Shown here in pieces: positions 33,583 through 45,051 of a DNA stretch of 64,000 bases. Source of the DNA: Zingiber officinale (Eukaryota > Streptophyta > Magnoliopsida > Zingiberales > Zingiberaceae); the NCBI RefSeq assembly GCF_018446385.1, contig NC_055994.1, positions 48,424,143 to 48,488,142 of the forward strand. Reading direction: 5' to 3'. Every line of letters begins with the position of its first letter. Position 1 is the stretch's first letter. The notes under the pieces were generated by a model that saw only the letters and a program-made list of their open reading frames with translations, was not told where the DNA came from and did no database searches. A program made the translations under genes and the position numbers.

Positions 33583-35197
33583 TGTTACGCTCCGCAAGTG
33601 TACGGAAATGTCGCAAGTAATATAAAAGATTATCGTATCCACAGGGACTGGAATAAGCACTAGAAATGCCTCAATGCGAATTAGCTAAACAACTATCCAA
33701 TTGTTTCAAATGCAAAGTGAAGGTAAACAAATCTAATATTAAAGTTCAACAAACAAGAGTTTAGTGTTTTGGGTTATGATAATGGGAGATTCTAGGAGTT
33801 TCGGTTTCTTTATAAGATTTCTTGAATGTAAATGGTTCACCAATTCTTATCCCTCAATTGCCAAACACTTGTAGAAAGTTGTCGGTTCTCTCTTGCAATA
33901 GATAACCGGCTAAGGACTGAGAAATGTATCTAAATATGATCAATTAGACGTGAACCTACGTTGTCCTTACACAGAAGCGCACCTATTACTATGCCTTCCT
34001 CGGATACCAACATAGAGGCCCACAACTTATTAATCTATCAAGATACAAGAAACTAATCACAAGATCCATCCTACTCTCTTGAATATTCCTATTTCCTCTT
34101 CAAGATTATCTCTCAAACGTCCTTACACGGTCTTGCACCTGTCACGTAGATCCCTCGGATGATCGAGTGAGAGTTTATCTTTACTAAGTCCACAAGAAAT
34201 CCAAACAATCAATCAAGAATAAGAATTAAGCACAAATCACCATTAATCATTCAAGATCTAATTGATACAAGCAAGACAATGTCATTGAAACAAGAAATTG
34301 GCAAATCCATAAGAGATTACATCAATCCATCATACAGATACTCCCTTAATCCTAGAATACAAGATATACTCCATGAATCGAGGAAGAATACCCGAAGAAA
34401 TAAAGATTACAAGTATTTCTTAAATCCCCAATCCAAGAAACCAAAAAAAGGGGGAAAGAGAAAACTTATCTACGAAGAAGCCTCGTCTTCGGATCCAATC
34501 CTCGCTCCGGAGTCGAAATCATCAAGAACTCCCCTCGAATCGCCCAGAAATCCTCCCAAGAATGGGAGGATACCACCAAATCTTGCCTTCTCCCAAAGGG
34601 GAAGAGATCCCCTTTCAATTCATGAAGGAGGGTTTAAATAGAGGAGGAAATCGGGCGCCACACGGCCCGATGACACGGCTGTGTGAGATTCACACGGCCA
34701 TGTCCAGTTCCTTCTCTGCCAAAGCTGCATGGCCGTGTGACTCACACGGCCAGGACCCTTCTGTTCTCTGGAAATGCTACACGGTCGTGTGGTGCACACG
34801 GCCACCACCTGCTTGGCCTCTGGAAACCTCACACGGCCGTGTAGATCTACACGGCCATGTAAGGCATCTGCTCTAATTTCTTCAAATCAAGACACGGCCG
34901 TGTGAGATTCACACGGCCATGTCCTCTTCCCTTCCTGTTAAAACTACACGGCCGTGTGTGGTACACGACCTGATGCTCTCTCCCTTCAATTCCTTCCAAG
35001 CTTGTCCGAGGACGCATAATCTTCACCAATTTCGACTCCTATGTACAGAAAATGCACAAAAAGCAGATCTCCGAACCAAAAGAGTAAATATGCTAAAAGG
35101 AAAGCTGGAAGTATAAAAATGCATAGATCAAGCATGCTCAAAGTATGTAAATGTGCGTAAAAACATGCATAAAAGAGTATATAATCTACGCACATCA
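33583..35197 (-). repeat. Gypsy-3 5' LTR (right)
   Basis: Same length (1615 bp) and ends as the left LTR. The palindrome array is at 34660-34980; several palindromes differ from the left copy by single transitions (for example GCATGGCCG for GCACGGCCG). Target duplication CTTTG follows at 35198-35202. Confidence 0.92.
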
Positions 35198-35250
35198 CTT
35201 TGCCATTATCAAAACACGAGTTCAATCGTCGGATGCTTCCCACACCAACA

Positions 35251-35265
35251 ATCTCTCCCTTTTTT
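35251..35265 (-). other. Sirevirus-like polypurine tract
   Basis: Minus strand AAAAAAGGGAGAGAT immediately before the 3' LTR start TGTTGGTGTGGG. Confidence 0.8.
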
Positions 35266-36704
35266 ATTATGGCAACTCAAATTCAAAGTTAAGTAAACAG
35301 ATATCAAATAAAGAATAGATGCAAATAAAAACATTTAAAGCAAGCATAGCATCAATGAATATTTTGCTAAAGTAAACTCCATGAATTTAAAGTATAGCAT
35401 CAAGTTTAGGCTCCCCCTTAACTGTTACTCCCCCTTTAATATTTTGTTATTCATTATTTTAAATTTGAATTTGCTATTCTCATTTTTGAATTTGAATTTG
35501 ATAATTATTTGAGTATTTGAATTTTCTACTCTCCCCCTTTGCCATATATTAAAAATAATCATAATAGGCATTCGATATTTAAAGAGGGATAACAAGACTT
35601 TGATAACACTTAACATTTTATAATTTTCTTTTCTTACCTTTTAGCTACGTGAAATAAAGATCTAAAAGTTAATAAGGGTTGATTTTAAAGGATGATGTTA
35701 GCCCTTTGGAAACTTAGTTAAAATTATAAAACCACTAGAAGGTGGAACCTTTTGACAGTCTTTAACTAAGTTGAAAAGCTAGTAAAACTATACGTAGAGA
35801 AGTACTTGTCTAGATTTTGAAAATTTGTTAGAGAAATATTTGGAGCCAAATGATTTTTGATAAAACATTTTTGAAGTCGCTTTTTACTTAGTAGAAATCA
35901 ATGAGTTAAATTTTGCAAAACTATGCTTTACTTAGGAAAGCAAGAATTTACAAAGTTAGATCTCAAAGTGGGCTAAGTTTTAAAATTTTGAAAATAAAAA
36001 TTGAAACTTAGCTAAGCTCTTTGCAAGTATTGGATTTTGAAAACTATAGCTTAGGTTAAAAAAACTTAGCTTAATTTTAAACAATACTTATTAAATTTTA
36101 GGACAAGGAGGGAGTGGAGTAGCTAAAAATTTGGTTTAGGTTATTTATTCAAAGTTAGTTGGTTCTTAAGTCCAAGCATGAGTCAAGTTCAATAGATTTC
36201 AAATTATCCAGTTTTACTTTAAGAGGTATCAGAGCCCTAAAGATCAAACATGCTTAACCTGAACATTGAGTATCCTTTACCAACTGTCTAACCTTTAGCT
36301 ACTTGCTGATTGCCTAGAGGGCAACAGCTTTCACTTAGTTAGTCAAGTTAAGTCAATTTGGTCCAGTTAGATTTGCCTAGCTGGAAAACTTGACTTGATT
36401 GATGTATATTACGTGTTTAACGCCCAGACTCATATTGATGCACGAATATAAGCATTCTTGAGTCCAGGCTATACCCTATGCATCTCACGTCATTCTATGT
36501 TTTATAAGCACAAACAAGGTAGACCTAGGTTTTTGTGAGATGCTCTGGCTTAAATCTAGGGGGAGCATGATTTCTAGAGGGAAAACTTAGGCTAAGTTCA
36601 AATTTTGAAAATTCTAAGAAATTGGAATTTTGAAAACTATTTTTCCTTGAATTTAAAAAAACACGTAAAAGCAAGATGATTAAGTAAAAAGAGACACCTA
36701 TTCT
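35266..36704 (-). other. Sirevirus-like 3' non-coding region
   Basis: About 1.4 kb between the end of the polymerase frame and the polypurine tract. AT-rich, with several 'ctccccctt' (minus AAGGGGGAG) polypurine motifs at about 35410-35435, 35530-35540 and 36556-36565 and a hairpin GCATCTCAC...GTGAGATGC at 36480-36543. No envelope-like reading frame was recognised; the 36713-36525 frame is the read-through tail of RNase H. Confidence 0.6.
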
Positions 36705-36852
36705 ACCTAACACATTCCTATTTGCCTTCTAAGTGCACTGAACTCAAGTTCAGGTAAGGGTTTTGTAAAAATGTCAGCTAGGTTTGATTTGGACTCAACA
36801 TGGTTGAGTGCAATTTCACCCTTAGCTACGTGATTCCTTAAAAAATGGTGTT
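36705..36852 (-). pseudogene. Sirevirus-like RNase H, C-terminal part
   Basis: The minus strand reads HHFLRNHVAKGEIALNHVES, then NLADIFTKPLPE and ALRRQIGM, the usual end of the Copia RNase H. It was contiguous with 39659-40168 before the solo LTR inserted: TTACC occurs on both sides of the insertion. Confidence 0.85.
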
Positions 36853-36857
36853 TTACC

Positions 36858-39653
36858 TGTAACACCCCAAATTTCACTATTTGGAGTCCTAAAAGTCCTT
36901 ATAAAAATCTAGAAATGCTTTAGAAAAATTCTAGAGTTTTTTAGAAATTTTTAGAGTATTTTTATGCAATATTTGGAGGTCGTTTGGTATTTTTACTAAA
37001 CGAAAGAAGTTTCGATAAAAAAATATCCAAGCCAAGGCTTGAACCAGTAACCTTTAACCTGGTCAAAACCCGACCAACCAACTGTTCCGCGGCTATTTCG
37101 TGAATAGATAAGAACATGTAATATAGTTTAGTTATAAAAGGACAAGTTAAAGAGAGGGTTAAGATATATTCTTTTCTCTCCCGTGACCTAATTCCTTCGA
37201 CCTTCCCTCTCTCACGACCTAAGCTTTCCCGACCCCGATTCTTCGAGCGGCGCTATTTTGTGCTCGGGCGAAGACGAAGCCAAGAAAGGGTTTCTCTCCG
37301 GCGGCCGGTGAAGGGCAAGTCCCGGGAGCTCTTCATAGAATAGGGACTCTCCTGTCGAAGAAAATTCGTGGGCTCGAAGGGGCGGCCGAAGAGTTGCGAT
37401 CTCAAGCTCGCCGAAGCCCTAGAAGCTTTCTTCCGGCTGTGAGTTCAAGAACACGAGGTAAGTTGCTACTCACCTGCAGAAGAGTAGTTCCGGATTCTCG
37501 TTTCTTTCTTGTTTTCGAATTGGCGTGAGTTCTTTTCGATTGGCCTCTTTCCGGATGTGTTTTTGAATTGGCTCGAGGTTTCACAGGGGTTCTTGCTCCT
37601 TTAGTTTGGATTCAAAATTTAGCTAGTGTTTGCTATATGAAAGAAGCTCAATGTTCATCAGAAAGGTTTTCTGTGGTTCTGTGGTGATCGAGTTATCTAC
37701 GGTTGAGCTCAGTTCCGATTTCTTAACTGAAAGAATGAGACTTAGATTGGGTTTCTTATGAAGTTCTAGCTTTGGTCTAATGATGTTGTGCAGGTTCTTC
37801 CTTGAGATAGCATGGGTATATAGGAGAGATTTGAAATAGATATAGGTTCTTATGCATTTGGCTGTTTAATGTGAAGTTCTTTTCTTTTTCAAGATGAGCA
37901 TGGTTAAGGGAATCGTGGTCTTGATATCATGATCATGTTTGTCTTCGATTTAGTTTGGGATAGCTTAATAGTATTGTACGGAATTATGCTGTAGGGTTGA
38001 TTTTATTCTAGTTACCCTTTTATGTGTACAAGCTCTTAGTTGTCTCTTCCAAAAGTTGTTTTGTGAACCATATGTTGAATGACAGTATAGCTCCCCTACA
38101 TGTTTGCATGTTTTAGTATATTACGAGTTAACCTTTGATAGCAGCAGTAACTTTTCCTGAGGCTTAGCTTGGTTGAAGATTTTGTTAAAGATGGTTGCTT
38201 TATGTACAGAATTAGGATTTGGAAGAGGTTAAGAATAGCATGCGTGATTTGCTTTCCTTTCTTCTGATTTCCATTGTAGCATGTTAAAGATTTTGTTAAA
38301 GTTTATATGCAGAATCTTGTTAAGTTTGTTTGCAGAATAGTATGCAGATTTTATAAGTATAGTATGCAGATTTTATAAGTATAGCATGCAGATTTTTATA
38401 AGTATAGTATGCAGATTTTAGATAAGCTTAATATGCAGATTTTAGTTAAGCTTAGCATGTAGATTCATGTTAAGATTTGTATGCAGATTTTTGTTTAAGC
38501 ATTTTTAGAATTTGTTTAAGCATTTCAGTCTTGTAAGAAGCATTCTTTTATTAGAAGACTCAATCAAGACATGTTCTGGGATGGTGGTATGATCTGGGGA
38601 CCTAAGCCCGGTGAGCGCTCCAGAATCAACCAAGATATGTTCTGGGATGGTGGTATGATCCGGGGACCTAAGCCCGGTGAGCGCGCCAAAATCAATTAAG
38701 ATATGTTCTGGGATGGTGGTATGATCCGGGGACCTAAGCCCGGTGAGCGCGCCAGAATCAATTAAGATATATTCTGGGATGGTGGTATGATCCGGGGACC
38801 TAAGCCCGGTGAGCGCGCCAGAATAGAGGGGAACTCCGGTCCTAAGTTCGGACCCCTACCAACCTAGCGCTAGAGTGGTTGTTTGATCAACAACTTATGT
38901 TACGTCACTGCTAAGTTCAACTAGATCACCACAATAGTAGGTTTATAAGTACGCATGCAAGTATGTTCAAGTCATGTTCATGTTTATGCCTATGTTTATG
39001 TTTATGTTAGACTTGCTTACATGTTTAGCATTTCAGCCTGTCTGATTCTTTTACTATTAGATGAGCATGAGTAGTCTTTAGTAAGCATTCAGTTAGTTCA
39101 TGTTATAGATACATGTACATGCATATCGAGATTTTTGTGAGTTAGATAGCGCTTACTAAGCAAATTTTGCTTATAGACTACACTTCCTCTTACTGCAGAT
39201 ATAGGAAAGGAAAAGATATAGAAAGGAAGGCGACAAGGAGGTGTTCGAAGGATGTGTGATGCCAGGACTATGGAAGCCTTGGGACTAGGAAAGAAGTTTT
39301 AATTTTAGTTTCTGCGTTTTAGTTATTGTAAACATTTGAGTTGTATTTTAAGTTCATGTCATTTGAGATTATTCTGTTTAGGTTGCATATAGGATGAGTT
39401 CAGTTTAGTAAGTAGATATTTGTGTGTTTGATACTTATTTAACTGCGTGGTTGATTGATATGTGTTCCAGCCGCTTGTGGCTGAGTATATATTGCATGTA
39501 TTGTTGAATATGGTCACCGGTACAGGGGAGACTCTGTCGAAATTTTTCGGTAGGGTTTCCATGTGATTAACAATCATACCGGTTAAGTAGAGTTAGTAGT
39601 TAAGTAACGGTCATCCTTAGAGAGTAGTAGTAGTAAGAAGGGCGGTCGTTATA
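36858..39653 (+). repeat. Solo LTR of a Gypsy (chromovirus-type) family, inserted in RNase H
   Basis: 2796 bp, starts TGTAACACCCC and ends CGGTCGTTATA (CA decayed to TA). Perfect 5-bp target duplication TTACC at 36853-36857 and 39654-39658. Joining the flanks restores the Copia RNase H reading. It contains a GC-rich part (37180-37440), a 66-bp x 4 tandem repeat (38562-38826) and an 'agtatgcagattttataa' repeat (38330-38480). No internal genes. The plus orientation is a guess. Confidence 0.85.
38562..38826. repeat. 66-bp tandem repeat, four copies, in solo LTR
   Basis: Units start with 'atgttctgggatggtggtat' at 38571, 38637, 38703 and (one base changed) 38769, exactly 66 bases apart, each with CCTAAGCCCGGTGAGCGC. 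The block after the array repeats 'ggacccctaccaacctagcg'-like sequence once only. Confidence 0.93.
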
Positions 39654-39658
39654 TTACC

Positions 39659-40168
39659 ACTATGTGTTTAGTCCTAGAATGGTGAATAGGATTTTTTTGT
39701 CAGATTAATTGAGCTGATATTATCAATAAAGATTTTTGTATTTTTATATTCTAGTTGATAGTCTTTTAATGTATGCATCATCCACAACAGTTGAGATGCA
39801 CACTTTCCTAGGGCTATGTATTCAGCTTCTGTAGTAGATAAAGCAACATAGTGTTACTTTCTGCTTGACCAACTTACAAGGCACTGACCTTGAATTTGGC
39901 AGCTACCACTTGTACTTTTTCTGTCTAATTTGCGCCCGGCATAGTCCGAATCAGAATAACCAAAAATGTCAAAGGTGCAAGTTCTAGAGTACCAAAGTCC
40001 AACATTTAGAGTGCCTTTAATGTACCTAAGTATTCTTTTAACATATTTTAGGTGTGACTCTTTTGCACTGGATTGGTATCTTGCGCACATACCTACTGCA
40101 AACAATATATCGGGTCGGCTTACAGTTAGGTAAAGTAAGCTACCTATGACACTCCTATAGTACTTTGG
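39659..40168 (-). pseudogene. Sirevirus-like reverse transcriptase end and RNase H start
   Basis: The minus strand from 40168 reads DPKYYRSVIGSLLYLTVSRP, DILFAVGMCARYQS, YVKRILRYIKGTLNVGLWYS and SDSDYAGRKLDRKSTSG (connection and RNase H start), then a stop TAA after WSSRK (39854-39856), then VALSTTEAEYIALGKCASQL and the FIDN...INLTKK segment down to the solo LTR. STTEAEY carries a catalytic acid of RNase H. The upstream half of reverse transcriptase (with the YVDD motif) and integrase are absent: at 40169 the sequence changes abruptly into a Gypsy LTR. Confidence 0.9.
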
Positions 40169-42796
40169 ATCGGACAGCACCTCCCCTGTAGCAGTGACAA
40201 ATAGAACCGGTATACAACACCACAGATAATACATACACAAATATATATCACAACCACACAGATAATATACAGCCCACACGGCTGTAAAGTCAAACACAGC
40301 GGAAAACAAGAATAACAAAGATAAAATAACAAAAACTCACCGCGGGCCGGCCCGGCTTGACTCATCGGCAAAACAACCAAATACAAATAACAAGTCCACA
40401 GCTCAATTATTACAATGCTAAATTCAAAGGTTTAACTCACAATAAAATGAAAACCAAAACCGTAAAACCATCCTCAGAAGTGACATGGGACCGGCAGTCG
40501 GGATCCTCCACCAAGCGTACTAGCATCGCTATCAGCTACGTGGTGAAATTACCAATGCGGGTGGTGAGTATAAAACTCAACGGGTAATAGGATAGACAGT
40601 GCATGAGTATCATAAAGAACAGGAATACAAAAGGATACAGTCTCGGAAAGATAAATAGCAGATACTACAGGGTAAACAAAGTATATATATATCCATACCT
40701 GAAACCATATCCTAGGCTAACAGTGTAAGGTCTGAGATAAAGTAAACTGCTACAGTACTGCTCATAACTACCAGAATCACATATAAAGTATACTGCAATA
40801 GTAATCAGTGTCCAAGCATATATTACAGGTATGTGATAACAGAACTGCATAAGTAAGCATAAACAGCATAAGCAGGTATATCAAGAAGTAGCGTATGCAC
40901 GGATGGCCACTCCCGCCCACCCCTCAAGTCCATGACCCCAGTATGGACGAGAGGTCGGGACAATGACAAACTGTACACACTCCAGCTACCACTACTCTCG
41001 AGTGGCCGAGGGGATAGTTGCATAGTAGCTGAATAGCTACGTCTGCGAGGGGGGCCCCTGCTGCCCGCGACTCCAGCAGACACTACCCATGAGTGAGCGA
41101 GTGGGGGGCACGACAGGACATGCGGCACGCTCTAAGCTACCACTACCCATGAGTGGCCGAGCGTGCGGCCCAGGCCAACGACCGTCTCAACCACAAGGGA
41201 GCCAAAGTCGTCGGCTATGCATGCAATGACATGATGCGAATAATGCAACTGTCATCATATATATATAACAGGAAATCAGGTATGCTACATGAATCCGCAT
41301 GCTCAATACTAAACATAAATAAACAGTAATCAAATAGGTAAGCATAAACAGGTAAGCATGGCATCTAGTATCTGCTAGGTATCAAGAATAACAACGGGAG
41401 ACTGTATAGATAAGAAAGTGATCATCTCGAAGATTGAGTGGATAAAGTATCAAGCACAAGAAATAAAATAAGTGGAGTCAAGATAAATACTGCATAGATG
41501 AAACTAACTCATGCACTTAAACCGATATCTAAAGGAGCAAGTTAAGAAGTACCCGCCTCTAAGTGTAGGCTGAATCCAACGCCAATCTCGTCGCGACACT
41601 CGTCCCGATGAAAGTCCTGTGTCAACGTATCAATTTTAATTGAATACATATGGAACTAATTAACTACATTACTCTACAAGACAAACGCCTTTAATCCTAG
41701 TTCCATTCATTAACCAAATGAAGCCACATGGATCTACCCAAAACCAATCGCAAACCCTAGTTTTAGTCTATCATCATTAGGATTGCAAATCATGGTTTAG
41801 CCCCTAATATTACTGAACAACCACAAGATAAGCTTCAATAGATGTCTACCTTACCTTAGAGCAACTAAATCACTTCTGCTAGCCGCTGTCCGAAAATGAA
41901 ATCGCCACAGCACAGTGAAGCTGTTTACTGCCACAAATCGACCAACCAAGTTCTTTACAGCGCTATACACATCACAAACACCCCAATCAATACATACTCA
42001 GTATCAAATCCAATCTGAAACCCACATTTAAACCTGCAACCCTAACACCTACAGTGGAATAAACCTTACCTATAGATTCCCGGAGGAAGAATAGCTGCTG
42101 GAAGTAGATTCGAGCCCTTCACAGCAAGTCACTAGTGACTCACGGCCGGAAATCCCACTGCTGAGGAAGTCCACCGGTGTCCGTTTGCTGCTGGAGAGTC
42201 CTGGCCAAACTCCTCACCGCGTGACACTGCCGGGACAACACCCCAATCAACGCCACATCCCAATCTAACCTCAAATCACAAAACTATAGTCTCAAAACCC
42301 TAATCGAGCCATTCCATAAATCCACTTACCTCAATGGCAGAGATCCTCATAGCCGGCGACAAGCACCCGACGGAATCAGCTCGATGCGAGGCTACACCCC
42401 GGAGAAGCTCCACTGTCGCGGCCCCGCGTTAAGGAGTTGAGAAGCTCGGAGACTCGATCTGCGACTAGGCACCGGCGATCGACCGGGGAGGTGCGTCGGT
42501 GCTGATTCCCGTCGGCGGATAAAGTGAGCTCGAGGGGAAATCGGGGGTTATCGGCGGAGTGGACACGAAGAGAATGAGAAGGGAATGAGGTAGCCCTTAG
42601 GGCTCGGGCACTGTAGCTTCCTATTTATATAGGTAGGGTTTAATTTCTCCACCTAATTAACTCCCTAACCAGCCCCTCAAAGGGTGATTTACATTATCCC
42701 TTTAAACACTGTCATAAATCCTCCAAATAAATCCAGAAAAATGTCCAAAAATTCTTTTAAATCATTATAGGCTATTTTATTTTGCCGTATCTCACA
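40169..42796 (-). repeat. Gypsy-2 3' LTR (left), outer end deleted
   Basis: Begins within ATCGGACAGCACC, which corresponds to position 35 of the right LTR, and ends TATCTCACA. TATA-like TATATAAATA on the minus strand near 42622-42635. Tandem hairpin units at about 40980-41165. The preceding 34 bases and any target duplication are lost. Confidence 0.9.
40980..41165. repeat. Hairpin-forming repeat units in Gypsy-2 LTR
   Basis: Three units of the type CCACTACTCTCGAGTGG or CTACCCATGAGTGGCCGAG, each an imperfect inverted repeat flanked by GGCCGAG-like sequence. The same block is in the right LTR at about 48835-49020. Confidence 0.65.
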
Positions 42797-42810
42797 TTCT
42801 CCCCCTCTTA
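42797..42810 (-). other. Gypsy-2 polypurine tract
   Basis: Minus strand TAAGAGGGGGAGAA directly before the LTR start TGTGAGATACGG. Confidence 0.88.
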
Positions 42811-42891
42811 TAAGAATTTGGTCCCCAAATTTATGACGTAAATGCAATAAACGACAAACGACATGCGAAGTCAATCATCATATGAAATAAC

Positions 42892-43548
42892 TTACATACC
42901 TTCATCAAACAACTGTGGGTACTGTGCTCGGATCTCATCCTCCAGCTCCCAGGTTGCCTCGTCATCTGAATGATGCCCCCAACCAACCTTGACCAATCGG
43001 ATTGTCTTGTTTCGCAGCTGACGTTCCTTGTGATCTAATATCCGCACTGGAACCTCCTCATACGTTACATCTGGCTGAAGGGTGATCGAGACATCTGTCA
43101 AAATATGTGTAGGGTGTGGCACATATTTCCTCAACATAGACACGTGAAATACATCATGCACCCCAGCAAGTGAAGGCGGCAGCGCCAGTCGATATGCTAC
43201 CTCCCCGATCCGCTCAAGTATCTGAAAAGGTCCGATCTAACGAGGAGCTAACTTCCCTTTTAACCCAAACCTCCTCACTCCCTTGGTAGGAGACACTCGC
43301 AGGAACACGTGATCATCCACAGAGAACTCCAAAGGTCTCCGTTTCCGATCCGCGTAGCTTTTCTGTCGGTCCTGGGCTTCTGTCATTCTGCGTCTGATGG
43401 TGCCAACCAACTCTGCATCTCGCTGAATACGCTGAGGTCCCAAGACTGACGATTCTCCAACCTCGTCCCATAAAGTAGGAGATCAACATGCTCTGCCATA
43501 TAATGCCTCGAATGGTGCCATCTGAATCGCTGAGTGATAACTGTTATT
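42892..43548 (-). pseudogene. Gypsy-2 integrase C terminus and chromodomain
   Basis: From 43548 the minus strand continues NNSYHSAIQMAPFEALYGR, a TGA, then the frame 43443-43237 (QRIQRDAELVGTIRRRMTEA, DRKRRPLEFSVDDHVFLRVS), a TAG (43237-43239), then [33 protein letters not shown] and the chromodomain-type end [14 protein letters not shown] ... [19 protein letters not shown], finishing at a stop at 42892. The order integrase then chromodomain defines a chromovirus. The stops look like single-base changes. Confidence 0.88.
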
Positions 43549-45051
43549 TTATGCAAACTCCACCAAGTGTAAGTGATCCTCCCAGCTACCGCCGAAGTCC
43601 ATGACACAAGATCTCAATAGATCCTCCAATGTCTGAATAGTCCGCTCCAACTGCCCATCCGTCTGAGGGTGAAAAGCAGTGCTAAAACGGAGTTCCGTAC
43701 CCATGGCCTGCTGGAGACTCCGCCAAAATCGAGAGGTAAATCGTGGATCTCTATCTGATATAATACTCAGAGGTATACCATGTAATCTGGTGATCTCTCT
43801 GCAGTACAACTCTGCCAATCGATCCAGCGAATCCGTCCGACGGATCGGTAAGAAGTGTGCAGATTTGGTTAACCGATCAACGATTACCCAAATCGCATCA
43901 TGACCCTTCCGGGTCCGGGGTAGTCCTACCACAAAGTCCATCGTGATATGCTCCCATTTCCATTCTGGTATTTCTATCTTCTGCAGTAACCCAGCTGGTT
44001 TCTGATGTTCTGCCTTGATTTGCTGACAAACTAAACACTGCGCCACAAATACATCAATATCCTTCTTCATACCATTCCACCAGTATGATCGTTTCAGATC
44101 CCTGTACATGCGAGTACCTCCTGGATGAATCGCAAATCTAGATCGATGTGCTTCCTGTAGTAAGTCCTCCTGGACAGGATGTGACTCAGGGACACATAAT
44201 CTGCCGCGGAAATACAGAATTCCACTATCATCACAAGCAAACTCTGTCTGCTGTCCTGAGGTAACTCTGCTACGTAAAAACTGCAGATGCTGATCTGTAG
44301 CCTGAGCCTCTTTGATACGCTCCACTATAGGTGACTGAGCAACCATGGTGACTAGCAAGCCTCGCTCTGTCTGTGCTTGCTCCATCAACCCCAACTCAGA
44401 GAAGTTCTGTATCAACTCTGTAACCATCACTCGGTGACAAGCCAAAACTCCACGGGATTTCCTGCTCAAAGCATCAGCCACCACGTTGGCTTTCCCCGGG
44501 TGATAGTTAATTGTGCAGTCATAGTCTTTCAAGAACTCCATCCATCTTCTCTGACGCAGGTTTAGTTCCTTCTGGGTAAACAAATACTTGAGACTTTTAT
44601 GATCTGTATAAATCTCAAAGGTGATCCCATATAAATGATGTCGCCAAATCTTCAGTGCGAAGATGATAGCTGCCAACTCCAAATCATGAACTGGATAGTT
44701 CCTCTCATGATCCTTCAGCTGACGTGAGGCATATGACACCACACGATCGCACTGCATAAGTACGGCACCCAATCCCTGATAAGATGCATCCGTGAAAAGT
44801 ACAAATCCATCCATGCCAGAGGGAAGTACTAACACTGGTGCAGTAACAAGCCTCCGCTTGAGCTCCTGGAAGCTCTGCTCACAAGATTCCGTCCAGCTAA
44901 ACTTCTCTCCCTTCCGGGTTAATCGTGTCAATGGTAAGGCTATGCTGGAAAAGCCCTCAACAAATCTCCGATAATACCCAGCTAATCCCAAAAAGCTACG
45001 AATCTCCTGTACGGTCTTCGGCTGCTCCCAACCAGTGATGGCCTCAATCTT
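43549..45051 (-). pseudogene. Gypsy-2 RNase H and integrase core
   Basis: 480-codon open frame from 44991, readable from just after the TAG at 45052. It begins in the RT connection ([20 protein letters not shown]), then RNase H ([63 protein letters not shown]), the integrase H2C2 region ([39 protein letters not shown]) and the DDE core ([45 protein letters not shown]). The three acidic residues of the core are present. The frame stops at TAA (43549-43551) in VEFA-stop-NNSY, where the family has a tyrosine. Confidence 0.93.

Larger units (their letters stand above)
26113..35197 (-). mobile_element. Gypsy-3: Athila-type element with gag and protease but no polymerase
   Basis: Two LTRs of equal length (1615 bp each) flank a 5.9-kb interior. 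The target duplication CTTTG is at 26108-26112 and 35198-35202. The primer binding site matches Asp tRNA (33559-33576), the usual primer of Athila/Tat elements. Minus-strand genes: gag (33151-32102), linker and protease (32101-30947), then an ATHILA ORF-1-like frame (30288-28788). No reverse transcriptase, RNase H or integrase is present, so this is a non-autonomous derivative. By-eye comparison of the LTRs gives about 37 substitutions in 1615 positions. Confidence 0.9.
24909..35250 (-). repeat. Sirevirus-like 3' LTR (left), interrupted by Athila-type element
   Basis: Segments 24909-26112 and 35203-35250 form one LTR of about 1.25 kb, ending CACACCAACA. The break is the Gypsy-3 insertion with target duplication CTTTG. 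The minus-strand TATA-like CTTTATAAG lies at 25332-25340. A run of GGCGCC palindromes occupies 25345-25580. Confidence 0.85.

Noticed and set aside
35266..36704. Envelope-like gene of the Sirevirus
   Set aside because: No frame longer than about 60 codons and no signal or membrane segments on the coding strand beyond composition effects.
40823..41128. Protein frames in Gypsy-2 LTR
   Set aside because: Within LTR hairpin repeats; the sister LTR version (48760-49101) differs in length and start, without domain similarity.
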